Origin: Pyrenopolyporus hunteri
Taxonomy: Eukaryota > Ascomycota > Sordariomycetes > Xylariales > Hypoxylaceae
Reading direction: 5' to 3'
DNA: 64,000 bases
Assembly (NCBI GenBank): GCA_902806595.1
Contig: CADCXC010000035.1
Location: 496,001 to 560,000, forward strand
In this document: positions 44,914 through 56,298 of the stretch, piece after piece
How positions within the stretch are numbered: the first letter of the stretch is position 1
Layout: each line of letters starts with the position of its first letter
The notes under the pieces: model-generated
The model's input: only the letters and a program-made list of their open reading frames with translations
What the model was told of the DNA's origin: nothing
Databases searched by the model: none
Position numbers and translations under genes: made by a program

Positions 44914-47129
44914 ATGCCTTTACCGTTTCTTGGTCGATTGGACATGTTCGTATTTTCTTGTAAATGGGGAACTAGACACCACACCAACAATATACTAACA
45001 CCTCTAACAACATAGCGTCGAATACTTTGCCCTGGTTGGCTCATTCTTTCTTGTCGGTCTCGAAGCCCTCGTCCGAGTATTAACGCTAGCGTTACGTATG
45101 CGAACCGTATTCCGCTCATCGATTATCCGATATTGACATTTCCAAATCTAGCATCCTCGTTGTTGAACCTTTTCTACCGAGCATCGCGGCGGTTGTTTAA
45201 TAGATTTACCACGCCGGCGCAGAAAAGAGCCGAACAGAGAAGAAAGTGTAGGACTCGCCTATCCTCCTAGCATTCGCCAACACTAACTCGTCCCACCCAG
45301 CCATCTCCGAATCCGTTCGAAATGCCTCCGATTTCGTCGATCTCTGCGCCATGTTTGGCTACACGGCCGAGGAACATGTCCTACAAACAAAAGACGGGTA
45401 CCTGCTCGGAATACACCGCCTGGCTTGGAGAAAAGGTGAAGAAGATATGAAAGTAAACGATGGGCCCAATAGTAAGAGGAAGCCTGTTGTATATCTCCAC
45501 CATGGCCTCTTAATGAACAGCGAGGTTTGGGTTTGTCTTACCGACGCCCAGAGGTCACTCCCCTTCGTATTGGTGGAAAGGGGCTTCGATGTTTGGGTAC
45601 GCTTAAGAATATACTTCCCGAGTAATGATAACATTGCGTACCCATACTAACAATTGGACCTCAGCTGGGTAACAACCGCGGGAACAAATACTCCAAGAAG
45701 TCGATCAAATACCCTCCTACTTCCATCGAGTTCTGGAACTTTTCGATCGACGAATTCGCTTTTCACGATATCCCCGACACTATCAACTATATACTGGAAA
45801 CCACAAGACAGCCGTCCTTATCCTACATTGGCTTTTCTCAGGGGACTGCTCAGGCCTTCGCCAGCTTGGCAGTACACCCCAAATTAAACGAGCAGATCAA
45901 CGTCTTCATAGCGCTGGCTCCGGCAATGTCTCCTGCTGGCCTGAACAATGGTATCGTCGATGCTCTTATCAAGGCCTCCCCCCAGGTCCTCTTCCTCCTC
46001 TTTGGGAGACGGTCGATTCTCAGTTCCGCTACTATGTGGCAATCTATTCTGTACCCGCCCATCTTCATCAGGCTCATCGATATGGGCTTATCTTTTCTGT
46101 TTGGCTGGAAAACTCAAAATATCTCAGTCAGCCAGAAGCTTGCCGCGTACCCGCACTTGTATTCGTTCACCAGTACTAAATCGGTCGTCCATTGGTTCCA
46201 GATCATTCGAAACCAGTCGTTCCAAATGTACGACGACGATGTCCAGACGCCCCTATCTATCAATACCTCGAGCAAATATACGAAGGTCGCTAAGTATCCG
46301 ACCCGCAATATTAAGACGCCTATTGTTCTAGTATACGGGGGGAGCGACTCTCTAGTCGATATCAAGGTCATGATGAAAGAGTTGCCTAATCGAACGGTTG
46401 CTACCGAAATCCCCCATTATGAGCATTTGGACTTCCTCTGGGCACGTGATGTTGATGTCCAAGTCTTTCAGCACGTATTTGACGCGTTGGAAAATTTCAA
46501 GGGCACGGAGCATTCCCTAGAAGAGTTCGAGAGCTATCAGCGGGCGCGCAACGTCAGCCTATCGGCCTCTAATTCTTTCAAGCAGTAAGTCTACCACGAT
46601 GTTAACGTTCCAAACCCACCCCTACCTGTAATGGAGATTCGGTCGCTAAATGTTTACGCACAGTACGCATCGTAATAGCGACACAATAGAATCCGACTCG
46701 ACTCTATCCAACGGGCGGCAGGAGAACGGTGGCGAACCCGTATGGAACTTGCAACACAAGCCGCGCGAGGATCCTATTAATCATTCTTCGTTCACGCCGG
46801 AAACGACGGAGCCCATCAACACTCCAAAAGCTCACCTTCACATCAACTCTAACTCCATCACGACAATCGATGAAAATATGGTATCCTCGACCTCGCCAGA
46901 GAGATCCAACTCAACGGGAGGTCATGACGGTACCGGTGAATCACCTAGCCTCGCAGCGCTCAGCCCATCGGGCCAAAGCAAACGATTTCGTAGACGCAAT
47001 AGCGGTGCCAGCAATCTCAGTTTCGACTCGATGAGAGATGGCCGCGGCATCAGGATTGGTGCCGCGAAGCCTACCACCGGCAGCAGCAGCGATGAGGGTC
47101 GGAGATTCTCTCGGCATAACGAACAGTAA
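44914..47129 (+). CDS. membrane-anchored steryl ester/triacylglycerol lipase (Tgl1/Yeh1-like)
   Basis: Six exons, 44914-44945, 45016-45095, 45152-45247, 45301-45596, 45665-46584 and 46664-47129, give 629 aa. A membrane segment lies at about 15-33 (FALVGSFFLVGLEALVRVL). The AB-hydrolase-associated lipase region begins at NASDFVDLCAMFGYTAEEHVLQTKDGYLL. The nucleophile elbow GFSQG is at 224-228 (Ser226). An acid lies in VYGGSDSLVD and the catalytic His in HYEHLDFLWARD. YLHHGLLMNSEVW carries the HG oxyanion motif. The C-terminal 160 residues are Ser/Asn/Thr-rich and disordered, with possible phosphorylation sites. Yeast relatives hydrolyse steryl esters and triglycerides at lipid droplets or the plasma membrane. 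The first donor (GTTCGT) is weak, so exon 1 is the least certain part. Confidence 0.9.
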
Positions 47130-47557
47130 TTCATATGCCTAGATGCTGGTGTATATATTTCGGGCACGCGGATAGAATGGCAGCGCGGTAAAAGAGGCGA
47201 GGGCGTTAAGTACAACTGATCTTACCTACTTAGGTATATACCTAGTCGAGATCTTGGCTATAAATTTGGTCACAATAACCTATCAAGGGGCTCGAAACAC
47301 CAGAGGCCCACGCCGTAGTGTTATAACGAAACGAGAGTATAAATTTGAATACATACCTAGATACCTCAATACCTAAATGTATGCTTCATGGTCGAGTGAC
47401 CGCATATGATTTAGTCTCATATTTCACTTCGATGCGCAATCCCTATAAATCATCCCCTAGCCTAAGCGAGTGTAAATGCGAACCGAAATCCAAACCAGGA
47501 AACTATAACTACCTAGCCAACTAGCCAACGACTTCTATTCATCGCTCCACATGTAAC
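47130..47557. other. intergenic between convergent genes
   Basis: Shared 3' flank of the lipase and Ppo genes, with a TACCTAGATACCTCAATACCTA tract near 47353-47375. No gene. Confidence 0.5.
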
Positions 47558-50500
47558 CTACTTCCCCCTAACATCAACCCATCCTGTTTCCCCCGGGGCA
47601 GTTGCAGCCGAAGCCGAAACCAGCACGTCCCAACGAACCCTCATCGTCGTCGGCACAGGCGAAAACGCGCTCTGATCCGGCGTCAAATACACCCTCAACC
47701 CCGTCCACTCCTCGCCTCCCCCCCTCACCGCCGCCCTCCCAACCTGTCCCCGCCACTCCTTAAACTCCAAGCTCCGACACTCGCCCCGCGGCCCTTCCGC
47801 CCGCCTCAACCCCGGCATATCCCGCAGCAACACCTTGAACGCGCTCGCCAGCGCTGCCCGCGTCGCCCGCTCCCCCAGACACTTGTGCGGCCCCGCGCCC
47901 CAGGCCAGGTACGCGCCCACCGGCCGGTCGAGGCGCAGGGTCTCCGGGTCCGGGAACGCGTCGCTGTCGTGGGAGGCCGTCACGAGGTCGATGACGGCGC
48001 GTTGCGTGGGCCGCAGGGTGTACGTGCGCTGGGAGGAGGGCCGCGAGGAAGGCGGGTTGGGGATGGGGGACGGGGAGGAGGGCGAGGTGGGGTTGGCGAG
48101 GCAGGGGGTGTCGTCGATGATGGTTTGGGGCGCGCTGGTCGGCGCTGCGGAGCGTGCGACGACTACGGTGCCGCGCAGGCGGATGCCTTCTAGCAGGCTG
48201 GGGGGTGTTAGTGGTAGGGAGATAGAAAGGCGAGGGGGTAGGGAAAGGGGCCGAGAAGGGAGGACTTACTAGTGCATCAGCTTCTCGTCTGCTTCCGGCG
48301 TATCTTCGTGGGCGAGGCGATGTAGTTCGGGAAGATACTGGCTTCCGGTCCCTAGGAAGTAGTCTAGGCACTGGGAGAGCAGACCGGACATGATGGTGGT
48401 TCCGGCGGCACTGCGGAATGTGGTGTTAGTATGGCATACTGCTTATGAACTCACCACCCCAATACCCATAGCCGGAAAAGCACATCTTAGAAAGAAGAAA
48501 GCTCACCTAATAGGCATAACAGTGCCCGCAACACACTCTTCAATCGTCTTCCCCGTCTCCATCATCCTCGAGAGCAACTGCCTCCCATAATGCGGGAGCC
48601 CCGGCCAATCCTCTTCACCCTCCTTACCCTTATCCTTCCCCTTTGCAGCGGACCCAAAGCCCAGTCGAGCAGCCACACCCGCGACCCATCCCGTCCTCGC
48701 GTCAGCCTCGACCTCGAGGCGCACGAGGGTCTCGAGGCCGAGCGCGAGCTCGCGCGATAGCGTGCGCAGCCTGAACGAGCCCGCGGGGTCGCTGTCGAAG
48801 AAGACGGCGGCGAACATGGCCGTCAGCAGCCCGTACAGCTCGTGCTCCGCGTACACGCCGTGCGGCGCCGTCTCCGCCGTCTTGATCGGCAGCCCGAAGA
48901 AGGCGGCCACGAACCGCGTGTTCAGCGGCACGATCACGTCCCGCACCACGTCCACCTCGTACTCCCTAGCCGCGCCCGGAGCCGAAAGGGGGCCGCGGGG
49001 GAGCGCTTGTCGCGCCTTCTTGAGCAGCAGAGCGGTGGTGTGAGCGAAGAAGCGCGTGATTTCGGACTCCCATTCTTTCGGCTGGTACAGGCAGCGGTCG
49101 ACGTGGCTCCGGCTGCGGTGGTTGGCGGGGCCGTCGCCTGCGAGGCAGAAGTCCTTTGCGAAGGTCTTGCCTGGGGGGCTGACGAGGTAGGATATGCTCT
49201 CCCCCCAGGGCACGTAGAAGTCCTTGTTGTTGCTTAGGATTTGGGTGACGGCTTTGTGGGACTTGATTACGACGGGGTCGATTTGTCTGGTAGGTTTCTC
49301 CCACTATGGCCAGGATAGCGTTAGTTACTTTTAACGAATAAGACGGGAGATCACTTTAAAGGACTGGAATCTGAACTTGTAGCTTTGCTATAGGGGTTAA
49401 AAACAGGGAAGGGAAAGGGGAGTTGTCTCACCGAGTATAATTCGGATGTGCCTAGAGCATCGTGAATGATTTTATTCTCAGGGGGAACGACGAAAGGGAA
49501 GTGCGCATGGATGCTGTTCTTTGCGAAATGGAACGGGAACGCGCGGAAGATCAGCTTGTGCATTACTTGCCCCTGGTTGACTTTCAGGTCGAAGTTGGCC
49601 TCGTTGAATCTGAAAACGGTCAGTTACTGTTCTCATTCTCAAAATAGGGGGAGAGTATTGCATCACAACGCAGAGCTAGACGTACCCCCAATTCGTCAAG
49701 TTTGCTGGAGTATAATCAGTGGTGTAGAACCGATCCCCGCGGACTAGAGCTACGGCGTCGGAGAGGATGGCTCGGCTTGTTGTGACGTTGACGCAGAGCC
49801 CACTACCAGACATAGGGGGCTTGGGTTTCTCGGATACAACTGCGAAAGAATGTCAATACCCGCTTCTCTAATTAAGGACATCAGGAAGTAAGAATCGAAT
49901 GTCACTTACGTCCCGGGTACAACTCAACCGCGTCAGGCGAGTCATACAGCGCCATCAATTTCCCCGCGACCTCCGGGTCGGGATTGATATCCTCGAACGT
50001 ATCATGCTTCTTCAAGCCGAAGTGCTGCCTGAACTCATTCAGCGTAGCGACGTGCCATTCTCTCGCCTGCGTGATACCCAGGATCTCGATCACGCGCAGC
50101 GCGCCGGGCACCTGGTTGGCGCCGAACGCGCCGGCCACGTCCTCGATCGAGCCCGTCAGGATCTCCACGAGGTCGTCGTCCGAGTACGTGCCGTCGTCGC
50201 CGCGGCGCAGGCCCGCGAAGTCGCGCTCCGCCGGGTCGTGCGGGACGCCGCGCCGCGTCCGGGCCAGCGCCTGCAGCATCTCGTCGACGCTCGCGGTGGC
50301 CGGGTCCGCGCCCCCGAGCTGCTTCCGCAGGTCCTCGGCGACCCACTTCTCGTCGCGCGCCGAGAGCGCGCTGTGCCAGCGGTACACCAGGTTGAACTCG
50401 ACCGAGACCTGGTTGCCCGTGGCCTCGGCGGCCGGGCTGCTGTTGAACATGCTCTTGTGCTCCTTCGTCCGCGGGTCCAGGTCCCACGTCGAGCTGGACC

Positions 50501-51773
50501 GGTTCACGTTCAGGATCGTCCGCACGTAGTCCTTGAGGATGATGTTGACGTACAGCCCGCAGGTGATGAGGCGCCCTGTCTGGAATAGGTCGTTGTCGTA
50601 TTTCTCCCAGGCCTCCCAGCTACCGCCGTCGTTTGCGGATGCTGGCTTCGCGAAGCGGTCGCCCTCGTTGATACTTTTGAACCAGGGGTTATGTCAGTAC
50701 ATCTGCTATGTCTGTGTAGTTCGTTGCCGCGGTCGAGGGGTCTTACCCGGCTAGTTGAGTTACGACGTAGTTGTGAAAGCGATTGAACATCTAGGGACGG
50801 TTGAAGTTAGTTGACGATACACCTAAGATAATGTTCATAGTATTTAAAGTGTCGGAGTGAAGCATTCCTATACGTCGTCATTTCTGGTATGATACCTAGG
50901 TAAACTCCGAGACAGCGTTTGAAAAGAAATAAAAAGAAATATATTACTAACGATCAGAAACACCCCGACACCCGGTGGGAAATTAAGAAGATTTTTTGAT
51001 GAGAAGCAATCCGGCTTCAGAAGCCCGTCTTTGAACGTTCGCATGGCCTTTTGCTCCTCGGCGTTCCGGCCATAGAGTGGTGAGAGATCAAGATACGACG
51101 ACGTCAAGTTAACGTTTGCGTCTCGGGAATCCTGTTGTCAATTCAAGTAAGAAGCCGTTGAGCAAAGCGAATTCGTGAAACTTACGGTCTGGAAGATATC
51201 GTGGGTAATGAGCGTGGCGAGATAAAACAGCATGCTGGATATCCTGTTCGGATGCTCGCGGAACGACGATTCCTCTCTGGCCATGACGCTGTCAAAGATA
51301 AGTCCCGGGTCCGGCAGGTTGGGCCCCTGGAACACCATAGCGGGGGTAGTTCGTGCGTAAGGCGTATTCGCAGCTCCCATGCTAGGATATTCGAGGTTGT
51401 TGTAGGCGCCATCTGCTTCACGATAGCGAGATTCTCCTGTTCTTAGCGGAGTAGGGGGGTGCTCGAGCGCGCCCCAGAGTGTGTTGATGAACGCGTCAGT
51501 AGCTAGCTTGCCTTCCTTGGAATTAGGAGGTAGTTTGGCGAGCAGTGTGACCACACGCTCCTGTAAGAGCTCATTATCATCCTCCACACCAGAAACGGTG
51601 GCGTCCAAAACATCTTTGAGCGTCTTGTAGTCATCAATGTTCAAGTGCTGCAAGTCCTGGAGTAGACCTGTTTCCTTAGGGTTGTCATCGTTCCCCGGAG
51701 TGAATTGGTACTTGGGGAGAGGGCCGAGAGCTCTAATGATAACTTGTATAGCTTGGGCAAAAGGCGAAGACAT
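47558..51773 (-). CDS. Ppo-type fatty acid dioxygenase-P450 fusion (linoleate diol synthase family)
   Basis: Nine exons: 51773-51186, 51131-50952, 50790-50747, 50673-49910, 49839-49686, 49609-49432, 49303-48507, 48410-48270 and 48197-47558. They give 1,161 aa. The N-terminal half is an animal-type heme peroxidase: distal His191 in LITHDIFQT, SSYLDLSPLYG, GVFLIMFNRFHNYVV, catalytic Tyr368 and proximal His371 in LVYRWH, and EDVAGAFGANQVP. The C-terminal half is P450-like: EGIR (ExxR, 952-955) and heme-thiolate Cys1055 in WGAGPHKCLGER. The family makes oxylipin (psi-factor) hydroperoxides from linoleate and isomerises them to diols. Because the Cys is kept, it is not the PpoC (10R-DOX) type. The I-helix region reads PISAAGTTIMSG, without the Asn-Gln pair I expect in diol synthases. 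A Pro/Ser-rich insert of about 30 residues follows the ExxR. A start 162 bases further upstream is open but less likely. Confidence 0.92.
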
Positions 51774-53945
51774 GACTGCGGCGTGGGTGGTGGCCGCACT
51801 GGGGGAGCGTTGATGGCACTGAAGGGGATATAAAGTCTGTAGCCCACTTATAGATAGAGAATCTACGAGGTTCCCGTGGGGGCGTTGCCTTTCTAAGTAT
51901 ATTAGCCTCCATCCTAGTAGGATCCGTCGATTCAACTGTTAATTGAAGTCTTATTTGTCATGTGGGCAGTTGGTAGCCACAAACGTACCAGGTATAAGAT
52001 GGGTGGCGCACAGGGAGACGGAATCAGTGTAACACATGTATAATACACTCATATTTACATAATTTACATAATCTATGTAGAACGACGGAGAGCATACGTG
52101 AGGTACAGGACTCTCGCCGTTTCTGTACGAGGTGATCGGGAAGTAACTGAAATTGGTGCCATATGATGGCGGGCATATTGATACACTTGAGTCTGTAAAC
52201 ATAGGCACGGTTAGCGCTAGTAGTATTGCCAACCTAGGTACTTAGGTTGAATATAATAGGGAACGGATGCTTTCTCTTCGATGACCTATCGATTGGTAGA
52301 TCGAAAGTTTCATCTAATCACGTAATTCCTCTACTTACCATGTTTGAACCGTCTCGGGTCCGGAGGTATCGGGATCGGGTGGGGCAACTTTCGGGCCCGA
52401 ATGTGTCGATTCGCGTCACGGCTGAAGAAGGATTCGAAATGGCAGGCCCGATATTTAACTATTTACCTTTGGTAAGTTTCGTAGTCATCCAATCGACTAC
52501 CATCACATATAAATATCGCAACCCTTGCAAGCCACGATCCTCTAATCATGCCATGAGCTTCGTCATATCATAGACCAGCACCCTCAAAGCTTAGCGGCGC
52601 CAATAGCAGGGTCACTTATAACCCCCTTAACACTTGCTTGCTCGTACGTTCCCACTAAGAGCCCCGGCCAAAGTAGGATTCGTATTATATTTCCGTATGA
52701 GTCCGATGATAAGAAAGATCGCTCTACCCTCATCGACTACTCACCTAATGGATTGGTACGATAGTGAATAATTACTACTCCATTCTATTTGATGCATATT
52801 GTCTTCTTGAACCCTAATATGGTATCATTCGTCTCATGTAGGTAGGCAGCTTACGCTGAAGCTATACCTACCACCTATTATATAGGTACCTAGGTAGGTA
52901 CCTACCTTGGTACTAGGTATATAGCGAAGTCACTGGCAGCAACTTGCTTTTTTATTCCCCTGACGGACCGTTCCGGCTGCGTAAGATATTCTATTCGGCC
53001 TCAGCTTCTAACGGTCTGCAGTAACCGTTACACTAATCGTTAGTGTCATGCAGGGTTATATCGTGGCGTTTTCAAATCGGACTTTGTGCATTGAGGCAAT
53101 ATTCCACCGGGTGTATAAGGCATTAACAGGCCGTGGCCGGCATACGAGTGCCCACCGTTCGTGATATACGTCTGCTTTAGGTAAGTAATCCATTATGCAT
53201 CCTATAGGATACTTTGAATCTAGGAGATATAACTTACCTGTTATAACCCATGAGTTTTAACTTCTCAGCGTACCAGATGCGTGCTACTTATGATATCCTT
53301 TGGCCCATGAAGATTCTTACCCCCAGCGCCCGCTCCCCTGGGGTCAAGCAAACGACTTGGAGTGATACTTGTTAGATTTCCCTCATAGTAAGGTCGAATT
53401 ATGATTCCTAAAACTTGAATGCGCAGATATGGGCTGAATCTTGTAGTTCCTTCGGTTCCTTTGGCTCCTCGGGTTATTGCTAGAGTTCGTTTTTTGAATT
53501 ACGCATAGACTTTAGCCTCTGCGCGAAGTGTGTTGTATGTTACTGTTACCCAGTAACATTATGCAACATGAATGCGTTATTTACATATAGACTCCAAGTT
53601 CTCTACGTATATCCGTGAGACTATTGAATACTAGACTCGTCGGAAATTGTGAAGTATTCGTATTCCTCATAATGTCGTATAGGTATCGTGCTGTCGCGTG
53701 GTGCCTATACAGCAAAGCTTTGACGGTGAGGTCAGGGTCTCATGGAAGGGAACCTCATGTGTATGGGAATACTCCTTCGACTATATATGACAACCGGGGG
53801 AGGTTACGTCGGAGTGAATCCGAATTACTCCGAAGCTCGATCCATCGGCGCCCTTCCCCCCTTTTCGATTGGCTACCCACTGAGTCAGGCCTTGTCCGTG
53901 GAATTTTATGTCTCACAACTCATATTCTACCTAGAATTTAGAAAT
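51774..53945. other. intergenic, 2.2 kb
   Basis: Upstream region of the Ppo gene and 3' flank of the HET gene. It contains a clear GGTACCTAGGTAGGTACC palindrome (52883-52906). Open frames around 52,247-52,573 and 53,615-54,101 have no support and partly overlap the HET 3' end on the opposite strand. Confidence 0.45.
52883..52906. repeat. CCTAGGTA palindromic tract
   Basis: Self-complementary tract of TAGGTACC/CCTAGGTA units, the same motif as at 37673. Confidence 0.7.
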
Positions 53946-54195
53946 TTAATGAATCTCAAAGTTACCTACGACGAGAGACCCGTTTTCCAGCTCTGGGGCT
54001 ATTTCGCCGTCCATAATCCCATGTGTATCTGCACAGGAGTTAGCATGGACGCTATCGGATGTAAGAAACTTTGCTCACAAGTCTCTCCAACTACGATGTA
54101 ATGATCCCCTTCTTCCCTGAAAACCAGAGGCAATGCATTTCCTAGAAGGACCACTACCATATCTCCTATCTCTGATTCGGAGGGCCCGAGTCCGA
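53946..54195 (-). pseudogene. detached 3' end of the HET-domain gene
   Basis: On the minus strand, 54195-54079 encodes GLGPSESEIGDMVVVLLG and onward. After a 50-nt intron (54029-54078; GTGAGC...GCTAAC...CAG) the segment 54028-53946 reads YTHGIMDGE and ends with NFEIH. GLGP...GDxVxVLLG and YxHGIMDGE are the conserved C-terminal blocks of fungal HET proteins. The piece has no start of its own and lies just beyond the inserted element. It joins in frame with the upstream part (ending KRGY) when the element and one copy of CATAAC are removed. The intact gene would have encoded 572 aa. Confidence 0.88.
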
Positions 54196-54201
54196 CATAA
54201 C
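54196..54201. repeat. left target-site duplication copy (CATAAC)
   Basis: CATAAC immediately precedes the element. The same six bases directly follow its right end (54780-54785). The next base also matches, so the duplication is 6 or 7 bp. Confidence 0.85.
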
Positions 54202-54779
54202 CACGCCGGACCATAAGCAATTTTTCCGCCAAACCGCCAATTCAAAGAATTTCCAGAAATTCAAGTTGAAGACCCACTTTAATTACAGGGGTGCGCTAAA
54301 GCTATAGGGCTTACAGCGCATACAACCACTAAATCTCCCTGTAAATATAGGGCTTATAGCGCTTGATACCACTATAAGCCTGCCACATACAAATCTTTCA
54401 ACCTTACGCGCTTTACACACTTATTACACTTACGCAGCACCACTAAGCCATTTAAAACCTACCTCTTTCTAAATAGGATTAATTATTAATTGAAGCGATT
54501 ACTATATTTAATCGCATAGGATTGTCGCTATTCGACAGGTTGTAATTGAATAATGCGTACGTGGGTAGGTAATTGAGTAATGCTTCGGTACGTACTTTTT
54601 TGAATACTGGATTACATAATCGCGAGGTACCTAGGTACAATGAGATGCCCTGAAGGTAAGGGGAGAATAGCGCTGTAAGCCCTATAACTTTAGCGTACCC
54701 CTGTAACTAAAGTGGGTCTGACATCTGGAAATTCTTTGAATTGGCGGTTTGGCGGAAAAATTGCTTATGGTCCGGCGTG
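54202..54779. mobile_element. 578-bp non-autonomous element with long terminal inverted repeats
   Basis: Left arm 54202-54319 (118 bp) and right arm 54670-54779 (110 bp) are inverted copies that differ by an 8-nt length change near 54256-54271 and a few substitutions. Both begin CACGCCGGACCATAAGC and end ...ATAGGGCTTACAGCGC. The 350-bp core is AT-rich, carries another ATAGGGCTTATAGCGC copy (about 54339-54362) and a GGTACCTAGGTAC palindrome, and has no transposase. CATAAC(C) flanks both ends as the target duplication. Long arms recall Mutator-like or foldback MITEs, but a 6-7 bp duplication does not settle the superfamily. It sits inside the last part of the HET coding region. A transcript through it could fold into a hairpin of over 100 bp. 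Confidence 0.9.
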
Positions 54780-56298
54780 CATAACCCCTCTTTGTGGCGT
54801 AAAACCGACGATGTAAAGCGTCTTCGCGGAATCTCTCTCTGAAAGCAGTTTGACCATACCGCAAGTCTATTGGAGGTATCGCGTCTGAAGAGCCTTCAAC
54901 TACATGTTCCAAAGCTTGTGCGATAAAATCGTTAGAGGCTGCTAATCCCCGAAGCTCTTCGTTTGCCGTAATAGTGCGCCAGAAGCGCGAACGCATCTCG
55001 TCATTTGATAGCGGGGGATCTAATATCGATAGCGTTTTAATAGCTAAAGAACGCCATTCCTCCAGTACATCGAAAAGCGTCTTGTCATTATCGTATGCGG
55101 CACAGACACTTGATATCACGTCAACAACGACACCTCGGGCCTGCAGGGCCCAAAGCCCGTTCTCCCTATGATAGAACGAATAAGCAGGTGCCGCAAAGCC
55201 CCCAGCAGAGCCTAACGCATTGATATTTTCGGTACCTCTTAGCTTACGGGCCGTCCAGTCGGCCTCTAGATCGGGAACCCACGAGGGAAGCCCTGAACTC
55301 CGATTTGGATCCCGGCATGCGCAAACCGTGTTCAGAGAGTTGCTAGACTTGATGGCGGCGATGGCGGCGTTTGTGTATATCGTAATCTTATCCGACCCAT
55401 AATCAATGGGAATATCAACTTCGGGACCAACTAGACCGAGGGCCCCGTAGACTTTATCCCGCTGGTCAGTACACTCACACTGGCGAAGGTGCAACATGAC
55501 ATCTTCTAAGGAGACCTTGTCAGTTTTTCGAACCGTTTCTCGCAGGATGTCCATTCCGATAATATCATGGTATCCGCTGGTATATCGGGTAAGTTCTGCT
55601 GCTATCGGCTCGAAGTCTACCCCATTTTCATTCAAGAAGACGGCCGCTTCGTTGAGCGCATCCCAGCTCATGATGTAATCACCGCAAAGGACGAGGATCT
55701 CTTTAGCTAGGGCAATCTCTTGCCTGACCCATACACGCCGCCAATACGATCTATCGAATAGTCGGACCACGTCCTGCCATATTGCGCGGTGGGCCTCATT
55801 GGTCAATGAGCGCGCTACTTCCGTTCGGTCGACGTCGACGTCGGAGATGCGATCGATAAGCTCCATCGCCCTTCCGCTGCCGTCGGCCTCCTCGCCAAGC
55901 CAAATAAGGACTTGCTCGGCCTTCCGGTATATCAGTCTCATCAAGGTGACTTGGCTATTTCGCTCTTGCTCATCGGCTTGGTTTATGCATATCGCGTCTA
56001 CCCAGAGGTATCGATACCCATCCCTAGCTCGGAGACGTCGGAGTGCCGCGGCGAGATTCCGTGTCACCTCAAACGGACGCCCGTCTAGCTTAATCGTAAC
56101 CTTTCCCGCCCGGTCGTCCCACGTATACGATAACGCTTCGTAGAAGCTGAAAGGCACCGCGTCGTCGTCCAGATCATCAAGATTCGCGATGACGAGACTG
56201 CACTTGATCGTCGAAGAAGGCCGCCAGGTTGGGTGGATCTGTAGCATACGGATTTCGTGTGAGCCTGACTTAAGGCGTTGGTACTTGTAGGGCCCCAT
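54682..56298 (-). CDS. HET-domain protein, C-terminus replaced by transposon sequence
   Basis: A 538-aa frame. The HET domain spans roughly residues 45-200: FSFYEALSYTWDD, RNLAAALRRLRA, YLWVDAICINQADEQERNSQV, IYRKAEQVLIWLGEE, WRRVWVRQEIALAK and LCGDYIMSWD. RDKVYGALGLV follows. HET domains trigger cell death in heterokaryon incompatibility when two unlike strains fuse. Native coding ends at about residue 506 (KRGY). The last 31 residues, from RRTISNF to the stop, are encoded by the right arm of the inserted element, so the conserved C-terminal GLGP and HGIMDGE blocks are lost. The protein may still be made in truncated form, because the HET domain itself is intact. Divergent from the flavin monooxygenase gene. 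Confidence 0.9.
   Translation of the reverse strand: MGPYKYQRLKSGSHEIRMLQIHPTWRPSSTIKCSLVIANLDDLDDDAVPFSFYEALSYTWDDRAGKVTIKLDGRPFEVTRNLAAALRRLRARDGYRYLWVDAICINQADEQERNSQVTLMRLIYRKAEQVLIWLGEEADGSGRAMELIDRISDVDVDRTEVARSLTNEAHRAIWQDVVRLFDRSYWRRVWVRQEIALAKEILVLCGDYIMSWDALNEAAVFLNENGVDFEPIAAELTRYTSGYHDIIGMDILRETVRKTDKVSLEDVMLHLRQCECTDQRDKVYGALGLVGPEVDIPIDYGSDKITIYTNAAIAAIKSSNSLNTVCACRDPNRSSGLPSWVPDLEADWTARKLRGTENINALGSAGGFAAPAYSFYHRENGLWALQARGVVVDVISSVCAAYDNDKTLFDVLEEWRSLAIKTLSILDPPLSNDEMRSRFWRTITANEELRGLAASNDFIAQALEHVVEGSSDAIPPIDLRYGQTAFRERFREDALHRRFYATKRGYARRTISNFSAKPPIQRISRCQTHFSYRGTLKL

Noticed and set aside
47760..48371. 203-codon frame overlapping the last exons of the Ppo gene
   Set aside because: Pro/Arg-rich shadow; the P450 heme motif and ExxR lie in the chosen frame.
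53999..54232. Independent 77-aa gene starting inside the transposon arm
   Set aside because: Its first residues come from the element, the rest is the detached HET C-terminus, and its last part reads into an intron.
54285..54705. A TA-flanked pogo/Fot-like element (TACAGGGG...CCCCTGTA) as the insertion unit
   Set aside because: The inverted symmetry continues outward to 54202 and 54779, where the target duplication and the HET frame junction lie, so the larger unit is the insertion. A nested origin remains possible.
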